Shown here piece by piece: positions 50,082 through 57,926 of a stretch of 64,000 bases of DNA; the first letter of the stretch is position 1; the number at the start of each line of letters is the position of its first letter. The notes under the pieces are model-generated. The model was not told the origin of the DNA and did no database searches. It worked only from the letters and a program-made list of their open reading frames with translations. The position numbers and the translations under genes are program-made. Origin of the DNA: Pontiella agarivorans (lineage in GTDB: Bacteria > Verrucomicrobiota > Kiritimatiellia > Kiritimatiellales > Pontiellaceae); contig NZ_JARVCO010000012.1 of assembly GCF_034531395.1 (NCBI RefSeq), positions 682,001 through 746,000 of the forward strand, in the 5' to 3' direction.

Positions 50082-50498
50082 CTAGTTTATTAATATATGT
50101 GTCCATTCCCCATCAGGAGTGTAACGCAAGCTAACATGTTCATCTGCGGTTACATAGTAGCCCGTCCAGTTTCCATCTAGGTCGAACTCAACTTTTACGT
50201 TGTTTTTTGTCGTTACCAATGTGTGGATATGTTCCCCGTTGGTTGAAAACATGATATCCACGAGTTCACCTGCCTTAACTAGATATGCTTTTTGATTGAG
50301 GTCTAAGTCATATAGATATGGTCCGCCATAACTCCGGTTGAATCTTGGATTTAACGAGGAGTTGAATTTTGGATTAATTGATGAATTGAACTTCGGATTG
50401 ATCTGTGAGTTAAACTTCGGATTGATCTGGGAGCCTTGCTCCACTCGTTCATGCGGAAATAAAAACGGCACAAGTTGAGACCAGGTTGGAATGTTCAA
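50082..50498 (-). CDS. Cassette protein with NPKFNS tandem repeats
   Basis: 138 residues if translation starts at the TTG at 50498; no ATG exists upstream in frame before a stop, so the start is uncertain and the gene may have lost its 5' end. After residue 22 comes a tandem octapeptide array: QINPKFNS, QINPKFNS, SINPKFNS, SLNPRFNR. A beta-rich domain follows (YLVKAGELVDIMFSTNGEHIHTLVTTKNNVKVEFDLDGNWTGYYV). The repeat codons form 24-bp near-identical DNA units at about 50340-50430. Function unknown. Confidence 0.62.
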   Translation of the reverse strand: MNIPTWSQLVPFLFPHERVEQGSQINPKFNSQINPKFNSSINPKFNSSLNPRFNRSYGGPYLYDLDLNQKAYLVKAGELVDIMFSTNGEHIHTLVTTKNNVKVEFDLDGNWTGYYVTADEHVSLRYTPDGEWTHILIN

Positions 50499-50574
50499 TC
50501 GGTAGTGGTAGTTGGCAAAACACGAAGATTGGGACAGGGAACTTTTTGTCTTTACTCAGAGGGACTTAATGGTG

Positions 50575-50581
50575 GTTCGCT
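50575..50581 (-). repeat. R''-like attC box after the two-gene cassette
   Basis: AGCGAAC followed by CACC, just after the gene ending at 50587. It matches the GTTCGCT that opens this cassette at 51928-51934. A degenerate R' (GTTTTGC, near 50515) is possible, but the inner arms do not pair well. Confidence 0.5.
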
Positions 50582-50586
50582 GTTTT

Positions 50587-51318
50587 TTATATTTTAAGCC
50601 CAGCTTTGTAGAGTAGTTCTTCAATTGTAGCTCGATAATCCATTCGCAGAGTTCGAATATCATCTTTACGGCAATTGTATCGAATGAGGTGTGCTGACAA
50701 ATTCCCTAATTCACGAAACTGATCTATAGCTTTTCGTACACCACCCGATAGTCCAATTTCTGGCCTTGATTTGGCCTTGTTTATCAGGGTCTTCAGGTTC
50801 TGGAATCCTCCATCGGAATCCGTGATTTCGGAAACAATACCCGCTTCCTCAAATGAGTGAATAATTAATACTTCCAACAGCCGTCGCATCATCATTGCAC
50901 AGGCATCAAAGAGGTTGTTTTCATAACTGGCATTGATCTGCTGAACTATCTTCACAAGATAGGGTCTGCGAATTTCTTCAAATAAGATCTCAGGAATGAG
51001 GGTGCTGTCCGAGACGATTTCTTCTGAATCTCCAATGTCTGGAAAATCTGCACGAAGTGATTTGAATGAAGATTTGCTCAGTCGATAGAGGTCGGACTTC
51101 GAACCGTTTATGAATGCTGAGGATTTTTTAATTCGACCCTTTAGCCTCGTCGCATTGGGACGTGCATACCCTAATGCGACTAGGATCTCTACCATCTCTG
51201 GAACAGAGAATTCTTGTTGATCCTTGTCTTCAGAAAAGAAAAAGGCAAGTAGCTCAACCTTCCTGATCTCTGAGGATTCATCAAGAGACACCTTTCGAGC
51301 ATAATGTTCGATATTCAT
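50587..51318 (-). CDS. HEPN/DUF4145-like protein, second gene of a two-gene cassette
   Basis: 243 residues, cytosolic. The N-terminal half (about 14-95) is helical with a winged-helix look (FSVPEMVEILVALGYARPNATRLKGRIKKSSAFI). Residues about 115-243 resemble the helical HEPN-like DUF4145 domain: YLVKIVQQINASYENNLFDACAMMMRRLLEVLIIHSF and FRELGNLSAHLIRYN, with Arg202, Asn206 and His210. HEPN domains often are RNases in defence and toxin systems. Its start overlaps the upstream gene by four bases (ATGA), so the two are translationally coupled and moved as one cassette. Function is inferred. Confidence 0.68.
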   Translation of the reverse strand: MNIEHYARKVSLDESSEIRKVELLAFFFSEDKDQQEFSVPEMVEILVALGYARPNATRLKGRIKKSSAFINGSKSDLYRLSKSSFKSLRADFPDIGDSEEIVSDSTLIPEILFEEIRRPYLVKIVQQINASYENNLFDACAMMMRRLLEVLIIHSFEEAGIVSEITDSDGGFQNLKTLINKAKSRPEIGLSGGVRKAIDQFRELGNLSAHLIRYNCRKDDIRTLRMDYRATIEELLYKAGLKI

Positions 51319-51902
51319 ACAGTCGCCTTGGGCAGTTGATCAGAGACGAAAATATCACCACCTCGCGTCATCACCCATTCTCCGGCTTCCTCGCTCTCGG
51401 TTTCTTCGTAATAATCTTTCTCGTTTTTATTATTAATCATGATTTGGTGGAGATGCCCCGGCCGGTCAAGTTTCAGCATTTTATATGAATACTCAATTTG
51501 CCCTTCCGTGAAGCAGGCTTTTTCCAAAATTTCGGTAATGTAGTATCCGATAACGGCTATTCGATCACCGTTTGCTCGCCCTGGATTTTTATCGTCGAAG
51601 AATTCTTTTAGTGATGGAGTCCCATCGCCCCCATGAATATCGTATTTTTCTGCTTTAATATTGGGAGCGCCTCTTTTCTTCCTTGGAGCCTTGGCTCCAT
51701 CGTTATCTTTAGCGGGAGCTGTTTTCTTCTTGGCAGGAGTCGAAGTACTCGTGCTCTTCTTTCGTATAGTCTTTGGTTCGCTTTGTTCTGCTTCGGCAAT
51801 GAGCTGCTTAAACTCATTTAAGTACTTGGTGACAAACTCCTCGCTTCCTTCGAGTTCTATGATTCGGGTGTTCAGGTCGATTTTTGCTTTGGTGTTTGTC
51901 AT
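51315..51902 (-). CDS. DNA-binding-like partner gene of the two-gene cassette
   Basis: 195 residues from the ATG at 51902, whose ribosome site is GGAG; an ATG 15 bp earlier overlaps that site. The N-terminus (IIELEGSEEFVTKYLNEFKQLIAEAEQ) looks like a small sensor or dimerisation motif, followed by a Lys/Ser/Pro/Thr linker (about 50-85). The C-terminal part (DRIAVIGYYITEILEKACFTEGQIEYSYKMLKLDRPGHLHQIMINN) has a winged-helix-like order. A similar GSEEFV motif and helix-turn-helix C-domain occur beside HEPN genes in other genomes, to my recollection. It is the first gene after the array's upstream edge. Confidence 0.65.
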   Translation of the reverse strand: MTNTKAKIDLNTRIIELEGSEEFVTKYLNEFKQLIAEAEQSEPKTIRKKSTSTSTPAKKKTAPAKDNDGAKAPRKKRGAPNIKAEKYDIHGGDGTPSLKEFFDDKNPGRANGDRIAVIGYYITEILEKACFTEGQIEYSYKMLKLDRPGHLHQIMINNKNEKDYYEETESEEAGEWVMTRGGDIFVSDQLPKATV

Positions 51903-51927
51903 GGTTTTTATCTCCATTATTTATGTT

Positions 51928-51934
51928 AGCGAAC
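51928..51934 (-). repeat. R'-like box at the upstream edge of the cassette array
   Basis: GTTCGCT on the minus strand, 26 bp before the start of the first cassette gene, matching the AGCGAAC that closes the same cassette at 50575-50581. No complete attC or attI can be made out upstream of it. Confidence 0.45.
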
Positions 51935-52042
51935 AGTGGCATATATCGATTCGTTAGTTTTAGTGGGTATCTCTACTCTTTATATCCCGATATCGGCCCG
52001 CAAGTCTATGCAATCTTTTCTTTTGTATATAAGAATGGCTGA

Positions 52043-52516
52043 TCAGGAGGTTATGAGTCGAATGGCCTGCGCGACGGCGTCATCGGCGGATTGGGCAACG
52101 TGGATTGCGGGATCGGGGGAAGCATCGCGGGAAACGGACCAGGTGTGGAGGCCGATTACGGGGACTTTGAGGCGGAGGGCGAAGGCGATTTCGGAGAGGG
52201 TGCCGTAGGCACCGTGGACGGCGATGACGGCGTCGCAGGAGCGGACGAGCAGGGCGTTGCGGTAGGCCCCGAGGTCGGTGGGAATGCCGATGTCGATAAA
52301 TTCGTTGGCGTCGGCTTTGTCGGTGCCGGGCAAGATGCCGACGGTTTGTCCGCCGGCGGCTTTGGCCCCTTCGGCGGCGGCGCGCATCATGCCGTCGAGC
52401 CCGCCGCAGAAGAGGATGGCCCCGGCGTCGGCAATGTTGCGTCCGACGGCCAGGCCGAGTTGGTATTGTTCGGGGGTGGTGGTGTGGGGGCCGAGTACGC
52501 CGATGTGCAGTTTCAT
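52043..52516 (-). CDS. SLOG/TIGR00725-type nucleotide-binding protein
   Basis: 157 residues from the ATG at 52516 (MKLHIGVLGPH), with AAGGA upstream. Rossmann-like SLOG fold: GRNIADAGAILFCGGLDGMMRAAAEGAKAAGGQTVGILPG, then AYRNALLVRSCDAVIAVHGAYGTLSEIAFAL. In LOG cytokinin enzymes the second motif is PGGxGTxxE; here it is HGAYGTLSE, so the phosphoribohydrolase reaction is doubtful. GC-rich, unlike the adjacent cassette block, which suggests it is native chromosome. Confidence 0.85.
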   Translation of the reverse strand: MKLHIGVLGPHTTTPEQYQLGLAVGRNIADAGAILFCGGLDGMMRAAAEGAKAAGGQTVGILPGTDKADANEFIDIGIPTDLGAYRNALLVRSCDAVIAVHGAYGTLSEIAFALRLKVPVIGLHTWSVSRDASPDPAIHVAQSADDAVAQAIRLITS

Positions 52517-52567
52517 GATGCGGTTCCTTTCTGGGTTTGAGGGTTGTGTGCCGGATTGGATGTTCAT

Positions 52568-52916
52568 ATTGATTTACGCTTTTGTCCGGCTTATCCGTCC
52601 GCCGGTTTCTGTTGGCCGCGTCCGGTTTTCATGGCGGGAGTATGAAACACAAATCCGGTTGGAGCCAGCTGTGAGTTGGTGCAAATAAACGCATGGAAAT
52701 TCCGGGGTGTTTTCGGGGGGAGGGGTAGGGCTGATACTCTGTTTGATTCCTTCCCGGTAAAAACCTCGTCGTCCAGAATCTTCGCGTCCTCCAGCGGAGC
52801 GGGTGGGGCAAAATATACCCGTATGTTTCAGCAAGTGGTATAACTGCTGTTTTGGGAATGGGGTTGTCTTTTGGGATTTAAGTTTCAGGCAGAAGGGCAT
52901 AGACTGCCTGCACGTT
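52568..52916. other. 349-bp gap before tamA
   Basis: No gene is seen. A dyad CAGGCAG-N11-CTGCCTG lies at 52886-52910, only 6 bp before the tamA start, and there is no good ribosome site next to that ATG. The hairpin could affect translation start. No convincing promoter was found. Confidence 0.45.
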
Positions 52917-54686
52917 ATGAATCTGCTGTTCCGGAACATTCTAGCTGTGCTTTTTTGCGTTTTTTGGGCATCTGCGCTTTATGCGGATGGGCCGGACGGC
53001 GTGGAGTATCGCGTGAAGATCCGGGGGGCGGAAAATAATGCGCTTAAAAAATCGATCAAAGAATCGTGCCGTACATACACGATGCGTAAACGGCCTCCTT
53101 CCACGGTCGGCCAGCTGCGCCGCCGCATGGAGAAGGATGTTCCGCTGATTGAGACGCTGCTGGAGGCGCGCGGTTTTTATGACGGCACGGTTCAGATGGA
53201 TCTGGATGCTGAACGTGATCCGATGCGGGTGACGATTCGGGTGGAGCAGGGGGCGCAGTATCGGTTCGGCCGGGTGGATCTGCTGTTTTCCGGTGAAGGG
53301 GATGAACAGCTGGAGAAAATCAAGCCGCTGATCCGTCGCAGGCATAAGGCGGTGGCGGCAACGGTGTTTACTGAGCAGCAGCGGGTGCTGGATCTGATGG
53401 CGCGGCGCGGGTATCCGTTTGCCGAGCTGAGCCGGCGTTCGGTGACGGTTGACCGGGAGCGGAAACGGGTGAATCTGGTGCTGGAGTTTAATCCGGGAAC
53501 GCTGTCGTTTTTCGGGAAATCGACGGTGGAGGGGCTGGAGCAGATTCCGGATAAATATGTGTATCGGCAGATTCCGTGGAATCCGGGCCGGCGCTATGAT
53601 GCACAGTTGGTGCACGATTTCGAGACGCGGCTGCTGGGCACGGGCCAGTTCGGTTCGGCCCGGGTGGTGCCGCAACGGTCGGCCGAGGGGACCAATGCCA
53701 TCCCGCTGAACATTAAACTGAATGAACGGGCCATGCGTACGATTCGGCTGGGCGTGAACTATTCGGATATCGGCCCGGGCGGGCGCATCTTCTGGTCGCA
53801 CCGCAATATTTTCGGCGGTGGTGAGCGGTTCGAAACTTCGCTGAGCGGATCACCGATCGAGGTGAAGTGGGACGGCAAACTGACCCGCGCCGGTTTTCTG
53901 GATGGCCGGCAGACGCTGGTGCTGGATATGGCGGCGGGCTATGAGGATCCGGATGCGTACCGGGCAAAAAACGGAAAAATTTCGGGGATGGTACTGCGCG
54001 ATTTTACGCCGAATATTCAGGCGGGGCTGGGGAGCGGTTACCGTTATTCGCTGGTGGATCAGTTCGGGGAGCAGGATCGTTTTTCCTATGTGTTTTTTCC
54101 GGTTCAGGGCGTGCTGGATTATCGGGATGACCGGCTGAATCCGTTGAAAGGGTTTCAGCTGTTCGGGCGCACGGCCTGGTATGAGGATACCACCGGGAAT
54201 GATTCCTATCTGAAGTCGGAGATCGAAGCCCGGGAATATATTTTGTTCTGGGAGCGTATTCATCTTTCTCTGGCACTGCGCGGCAAGATCGGCAGCATCG
54301 ATGGTACGGATGTTTCGGCGGTGCCGGCCGATGAGCGTTTTTATGCGGGCGGCGGCGGATCGATCCGCGGCTATGAATATCAGCAGGTCGGTCCCCGGGT
54401 GGACGGAACGCCGACCGGCGGTAACCGGGTGGTTGAATTTTCGACGGAACTGCGGATGCAGCCGGGGAATCGGCTGGGATATGCGCTCTTTCTGGATGGT
54501 GGCACGGTTTTTACCGACCTGCTTGATTGGGGGACGGATCGGTCGTTGCGGTATGGCGCGGGTTTAGGGTTGCGCTGGTTCACGGGCATTGGTCCGTTGC
54601 GCGCGGATTTGGCCTTTCCGCTGAATCCGGATGATGAGCAGGTGGAGCGGCTTCAGTTTTATATTTCACTGGGACAGGCGTTCTGA
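52917..54686 (+). CDS. tamA: Omp85-family outer membrane protein, TamA-like
   Basis: 589 residues from the ATG at 52917 (MNLLFRNILAVLFCVFWASALYA signal peptide). POTRA-like domains at about 27-265 (EYRVKIRGAENNALKKSIKESC; ARGFYDGTVQMDLDAERD; FFGKSTVEGLEQIPDKYVYRQIPW), then a 16-strand barrel with FGGGERFETSLSG and the Omp85 signature GGGGSIRGYEYQQVGP. It ends LQFYISLGQAF with the C-terminal Phe of outer membrane barrels. tamB overlaps its stop, so this is TamA rather than BamA. The pair promotes lipid transport or autotransporter assembly. Confidence 0.93.
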   Translation: MNLLFRNILAVLFCVFWASALYADGPDGVEYRVKIRGAENNALKKSIKESCRTYTMRKRPPSTVGQLRRRMEKDVPLIETLLEARGFYDGTVQMDLDAERDPMRVTIRVEQGAQYRFGRVDLLFSGEGDEQLEKIKPLIRRRHKAVAATVFTEQQRVLDLMARRGYPFAELSRRSVTVDRERKRVNLVLEFNPGTLSFFGKSTVEGLEQIPDKYVYRQIPWNPGRRYDAQLVHDFETRLLGTGQFGSARVVPQRSAEGTNAIPLNIKLNERAMRTIRLGVNYSDIGPGGRIFWSHRNIFGGGERFETSLSGSPIEVKWDGKLTRAGFLDGRQTLVLDMAAGYEDPDAYRAKNGKISGMVLRDFTPNIQAGLGSGYRYSLVDQFGEQDRFSYVFFPVQGVLDYRDDRLNPLKGFQLFGRTAWYEDTTGNDSYLKSEIEAREYILFWERIHLSLALRGKIGSIDGTDVSAVPADERFYAGGGGSIRGYEYQQVGPRVDGTPTGGNRVVEFSTELRMQPGNRLGYALFLDGGTVFTDLLDWGTDRSLRYGAGLGLRWFTGIGPLRADLAFPLNPDDEQVERLQFYISLGQAF

Positions 54687-57310
54687 TGGCGGGAAAACGT
54701 TCCAGAGTCTGGAAAGGGCTGCTTCTTATTCTGCTGCTTCCTGTGGTGTTGTTCGGATTGATTCAAACGCCGCCGGGCAAAAGTCTGTTGGCAAAAGGAC
54801 TGGAAAGTTCGCTGAATTCATCGGGACGGATGCAGGTGCGTATCGGAAAGATTTCGGGGTGGATTCCGGGCAATGTGGCCATCGATTCGCTCGAGGTTGA
54901 AGATGACGGGGGCGTTTGGCTCACCGTTGAAAATCTGCATTGCCGGTGGATGATTCGTGATCTGCTGGAGGATCGTGTCCGTCTGGCCCGCCTGGGCGCG
55001 GATGAAATTGTCTGGCACCGGTTTCCAGCGTCTGGAAAAAAAGCGCCGCGAAGAAACGGTGGTGGTTTCCGGCCTTTGGAACTCTGGCTGGATGATCTTT
55101 CGGTGGCTTCGTTCAGGCTGGAAAAACCGGTGGCGGGCATGCCGCTGGAATATACGGTGCACTCCGGTGGTCTGGCCTATCTGCCGGACGGAACGCTGAC
55201 CGGCCGGCTGGCGATCGGCGGCGATGCGGAAGGCGTGGTGGATCTCGATGCCCTGTTGCGGGGCGGCCCGGATGATCAGCTGGTGCTGGAGGCGGAGGTG
55301 GAGCAGCTGCATCGGCCGACCTTCGGTTTTGATGCGCTTTCAGGTGCCGGGGAAGCGGTTATTGATTCAACCGGCGTCAAGGCACAGCTGGCGCTGGAGC
55401 TCGACGGGGACCGTTTTTCGACCCGGCTGCAGTATGGCCACCGCATGCTGAACCTGCAGCAGATGCAGTATAACGGAACCGGATTTGCGCTGTCGGGGGA
55501 TACGAGTCTGACGTTCAGCAACCGGGAGGTTGATGTGGCGGTGAATGCGGTTTTTGTGGATGTGCAGACGAACCGTTATGATCTGCAGGGAACCGCCCGC
55601 GTTTCAACGGAGAACAAGCGATGGGCGGTGGAGGTGGAATCGGCCGAAATTCGCGGCTGGGAATCGGTGGCGGTGAAGCTGTCCGGCACGGTGGACCCGG
55701 AGGCGGTTAATTTGAGCGGTGCCTTGGCGGAGATGGCGGTTGCTGATTTTCCAATGGCTGGAACGTCCAATTTTACGGGAACGGTGAAGGGGGCGGTCCG
55801 TATTACCGGGTCGCTGGAAAAACCGGAGATTACTTCGGGAATTAAGGTTTCGGGGTTTGCCAGTTCCGAGGAGGCGCTGGATGAGCTTCCGGAACTCGAT
55901 TTCTCGATCAACTGCGGCGTGGCAGATGGTGGACTTTTTGCAGATACCGCCATCACCAACGGGGCGGACGGGCATCTGACGGCTTCGCTGAAGATGCCGT
56001 GCCGGTTCTCTTTTACTCCGTTCAGGTATGCGCCTGAGGTGGAACAAATTGCTCTGCAGATGCAGGCGAATATGGATCTGGGGCTGCTGAACCGGCTGGC
56101 TGTTTTTCAGGATCAGCGTCTGGCTGGACGGATTGAGGCGTCGCTGGATTATGCGGATCAGGAGCCGTCGGGTTTTCTGCGGATTCGTGACGGGGCGTAT
56201 GAACACTATGACTGGGGACTGGTGATCCAGCGCTTCAATGCCGATCTGAAGGCCACGGATCAGGGGTTGGTTATTGAGCAGGTTTCGGCCACCGGTTCGG
56301 GAGCGGGCTCGGTGAAAATGGAGGGCGGGTGGTATCGGTCGGGCCTGGGAATCGGGCTTGATTTTTCCAATGCCTGGATGATCCGGCGGGATGAAGTGGA
56401 AGCCCAGGTTTCGGGACATCTGGCGATTGACGGCCATCCGCTGCGGCCTGATGTGTCTGGAAAACTGACCCTTAACCGTGCGGATATTCTGCTCGACAAT
56501 ATCACTCCGCCTCCGCCGCCGCTTTTGACGGAGTATGATGCTTCGGAGACCAACCGGACGGTGGTTTCCGGACCTCGGAAAAAAGCGCTGCCGTTCGGGC
56601 TGGATGTGGTGGTGGATATCCCCGACGAGGTGTTTGTGAATGCGTCGATGGTGGAGGCGGTGCTGGGCGGCCGGCTGCAGGTTACCGATTCGCCGGAAGG
56701 CATTTCGGTGAAAGGGGAGATTACGCCGCGGCGGGGATTTGTCAGTTTCATCGGTAAAAAGTTCCGGTTCACGGAAGGGGAAATCGTGCTGGACGGCTCG
56801 GTGCCGGCGGTGGCGGTTATGGATAATCTGACGGCGGAGTATTCGCGGCGGGATGTAACCGCGCGTTTGGTGCTTAACGGTCCGGCAAACGATCCGCGTT
56901 TTCGGCTGGAATCCGATCCGGCGATGCCGGAGGACGAGGTGCTGTCGCATGTGTTGTTTAATCGCGACACGAGTTCCATTTCGCCCTGGCAGGCCTATCA
57001 GATTGCGGCTGCGGCGCGGCAGCTTTCGGGCGGGTTGAACGGTCCGGGATTTATGTATCAGATTCGTCGGGCCATCGGTTTCGACACGCTGGAGTGGCGC
57101 GAGGCCGAGGTGGCCGGTGAGGCTTCGTCGGTTGCGGCGGGGAAATATATTACCTCGGGACTCTATGTGGAGGTCAACCGTTCGCTCGATGCGCAGCAGC
57201 AGACCGGAGTGGCGGCGGAGTTGGAAGTGACCCGCCATTTTTCGGTTGAAACCTACACCGGTTCGGAGATGCGCGCAGGAATCGGCGTGAACTGGCGGCT
57301 TGATTACTAG
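54686..57310 (+). CDS. tamB: TamB-like translocation and assembly module protein
   Basis: 874 residues. One N-terminal membrane helix (LLLILLLPVVLFGLIQTPPGKSLL), a long stretch of beta-groove repeats, and a C-terminal DUF490 domain (GEITPRRGFVSFIGKKFRFTEGEIVLDG; SDPAMPEDEVLSHVLFNRD; ending GIGVNWRLDY). TamB spans the periplasm and is thought to carry phospholipids; it works with TamA, whose stop overlaps this ATG (TGATG). Three exact palindromic repeats lie inside it (54700, 55023, 55749), in two frames, plus a near copy at 56365. Confidence 0.93.
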   Translation: MAGKRSRVWKGLLLILLLPVVLFGLIQTPPGKSLLAKGLESSLNSSGRMQVRIGKISGWIPGNVAIDSLEVEDDGGVWLTVENLHCRWMIRDLLEDRVRLARLGADEIVWHRFPASGKKAPRRNGGGFRPLELWLDDLSVASFRLEKPVAGMPLEYTVHSGGLAYLPDGTLTGRLAIGGDAEGVVDLDALLRGGPDDQLVLEAEVEQLHRPTFGFDALSGAGEAVIDSTGVKAQLALELDGDRFSTRLQYGHRMLNLQQMQYNGTGFALSGDTSLTFSNREVDVAVNAVFVDVQTNRYDLQGTARVSTENKRWAVEVESAEIRGWESVAVKLSGTVDPEAVNLSGALAEMAVADFPMAGTSNFTGTVKGAVRITGSLEKPEITSGIKVSGFASSEEALDELPELDFSINCGVADGGLFADTAITNGADGHLTASLKMPCRFSFTPFRYAPEVEQIALQMQANMDLGLLNRLAVFQDQRLAGRIEASLDYADQEPSGFLRIRDGAYEHYDWGLVIQRFNADLKATDQGLVIEQVSATGSGAGSVKMEGGWYRSGLGIGLDFSNAWMIRRDEVEAQVSGHLAIDGHPLRPDVSGKLTLNRADILLDNITPPPPPLLTEYDASETNRTVVSGPRKKALPFGLDVVVDIPDEVFVNASMVEAVLGGRLQVTDSPEGISVKGEITPRRGFVSFIGKKFRFTEGEIVLDGSVPAVAVMDNLTAEYSRRDVTARLVLNGPANDPRFRLESDPAMPEDEVLSHVLFNRDTSSISPWQAYQIAAAARQLSGGLNGPGFMYQIRRAIGFDTLEWREAEVAGEASSVAAGKYITSGLYVEVNRSLDAQQQTGVAAELEVTRHFSVETYTGSEMRAGIGVNWRLDY
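54700..54714. repeat. Dispersed palindrome TTCCA-GAGTC-TGGAA
   Basis: Exact, codons 5-10 of tamB; read as S-R-V-W-K. Confidence 0.88.
55023..55037. repeat. Dispersed palindrome TTCCA-GCGTC-TGGAA
   Basis: Exact, in tamB, full form TTTCCA/TGGAAA; read as F-P-A-S-G-K. Confidence 0.9.
55749..55763. repeat. Dispersed palindrome TTCCA-ATGGC-TGGAA
   Basis: Exact, in tamB; read as F-P-M-A-G-T. Confidence 0.88.
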
Positions 57311-57393
57311 GCGGAAAACCGAGTAAAACCAGTGTTTTTACTGGGAAAAGGGTTATTCCATAAAACCCTTACAACTATTTCCATAAATCCAGC

Positions 57394-57422
57394 TTGACGG
57401 GTAATAAAGTCACGTTTATACA
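57394..57422 (+). promoter_or_regulatory. Promoter of the rrf2-cysK unit
   Basis: TTGACG (57394-57399), 17-bp spacer, TATACA (57417-57422). The regulator's start codon is 45 bp downstream. An Rrf2 protein commonly binds such a promoter to regulate itself. Confidence 0.82.
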
Positions 57423-57466
57423 TGATAAAAACTATAACCAATTCACGGTTTGATAGGAGAAGATCG

Positions 57467-57904
57467 ATGAAATTATCAACGAAAGGACGCTACGCGACGC
57501 GCATCCTGCTTTGTATTTCCCGCTTGCAGGGGGATCAGCCCGTTCCGAAAAAGCGTATTTCCGAACAGGAAGGCATTTCCACCGACTATATTGAACAGAT
57601 TATCGTTCCGCTGAAAAATGCGGGATTGGTTAACAGTGTGCGCGGTTTGCGCGGCGGTTTCCGGCTGGCCAAAGATCCGGCCGATATCACGGTGTATGAC
57701 ATTCTTGCAGCCTCCGAGGGCGATATTAATCTGGTGGGTTGTCTGGCTGAAGGCTGCAGTAAATCCGACACCTGCGTGGTGCAGCGGGTCTGGCAGGGGG
57801 CCAGCGATGAGCTTCGTGAATATTTCTCGAAAATCACGCTGCGTGAACTGCACGATGACTATGACAAGCAGACTGCGGATCAGCCGATTAATTTCAGTAT
57901 TTAA
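57467..57904 (+). CDS. Rrf2/IscR-family transcriptional regulator
   Basis: 145 residues from ATG 57467 (MKLSTKGRYATRILLCI), with AGGAGA upstream; an earlier ATG at 57422 lies in the -10 box. Winged helix with ISEQEGISTDYIEQIIVPLKNAGLVNSVRGLRGGF, then three cysteines at C92, C97 and C103 (GCLAEGCSKSDTC), nearly the IscR spacing for a [2Fe-2S] cluster. The cysK gene follows after 22 bp, so it may control cysteine synthesis in response to Fe-S or sulfur status, like IscR or CymR. Confidence 0.92.
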   Translation: MKLSTKGRYATRILLCISRLQGDQPVPKKRISEQEGISTDYIEQIIVPLKNAGLVNSVRGLRGGFRLAKDPADITVYDILAASEGDINLVGCLAEGCSKSDTCVVQRVWQGASDELREYFSKITLRELHDDYDKQTADQPINFSI

Positions 57905-57926
57905 CCTTAGCTAACGGAGATAAATC

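Larger units (their letters stand above)
47511..51934 (-). mobile_element. Cassette array with attC-like sites, no integrase in view
   Basis: Small reverse-strand genes, visibly AT-richer than their surroundings, each followed by an element starting NNNRAACCA. Three full attC-like sites of 85-88 bp (49014-49101, 49520-49604, 49995-50081) share AACCAG, TGGAG, (A/T)CGTGA and CCCGTTGA-like blocks and have inverted outer boxes. R''-like half-sites also follow the genes ending at 47572, 48578 and 50587. The gene-side box of an element often matches the start of its own cassette (for example TTCTGC with GCAGAA), as expected from integron recombination. An R'-like GTTCGCT at 51928-51934 marks the upstream edge. 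No tyrosine recombinase is encoded in the window, so this resembles a cluster of attC sites lacking an integrase. Confidence 0.75.

Noticed and set aside
47511-51934. Prophage or CRISPR locus as an explanation for the AT-rich block
   Set aside because: No phage structural genes, no integrase, no regular short direct repeats with spacers; gene-attC alternation fits a cassette array better.
52917-54686. BamA as the identity of the Omp85 protein
   Set aside because: Shorter than BamA and its stop overlaps a tamB gene; TamA fits.
55604-57238. A 544-codon minus-strand ORF opposite tamB
   Set aside because: Arg/His-rich shadow of a GC-rich gene; tamB has the family's N- and C-terminal features.
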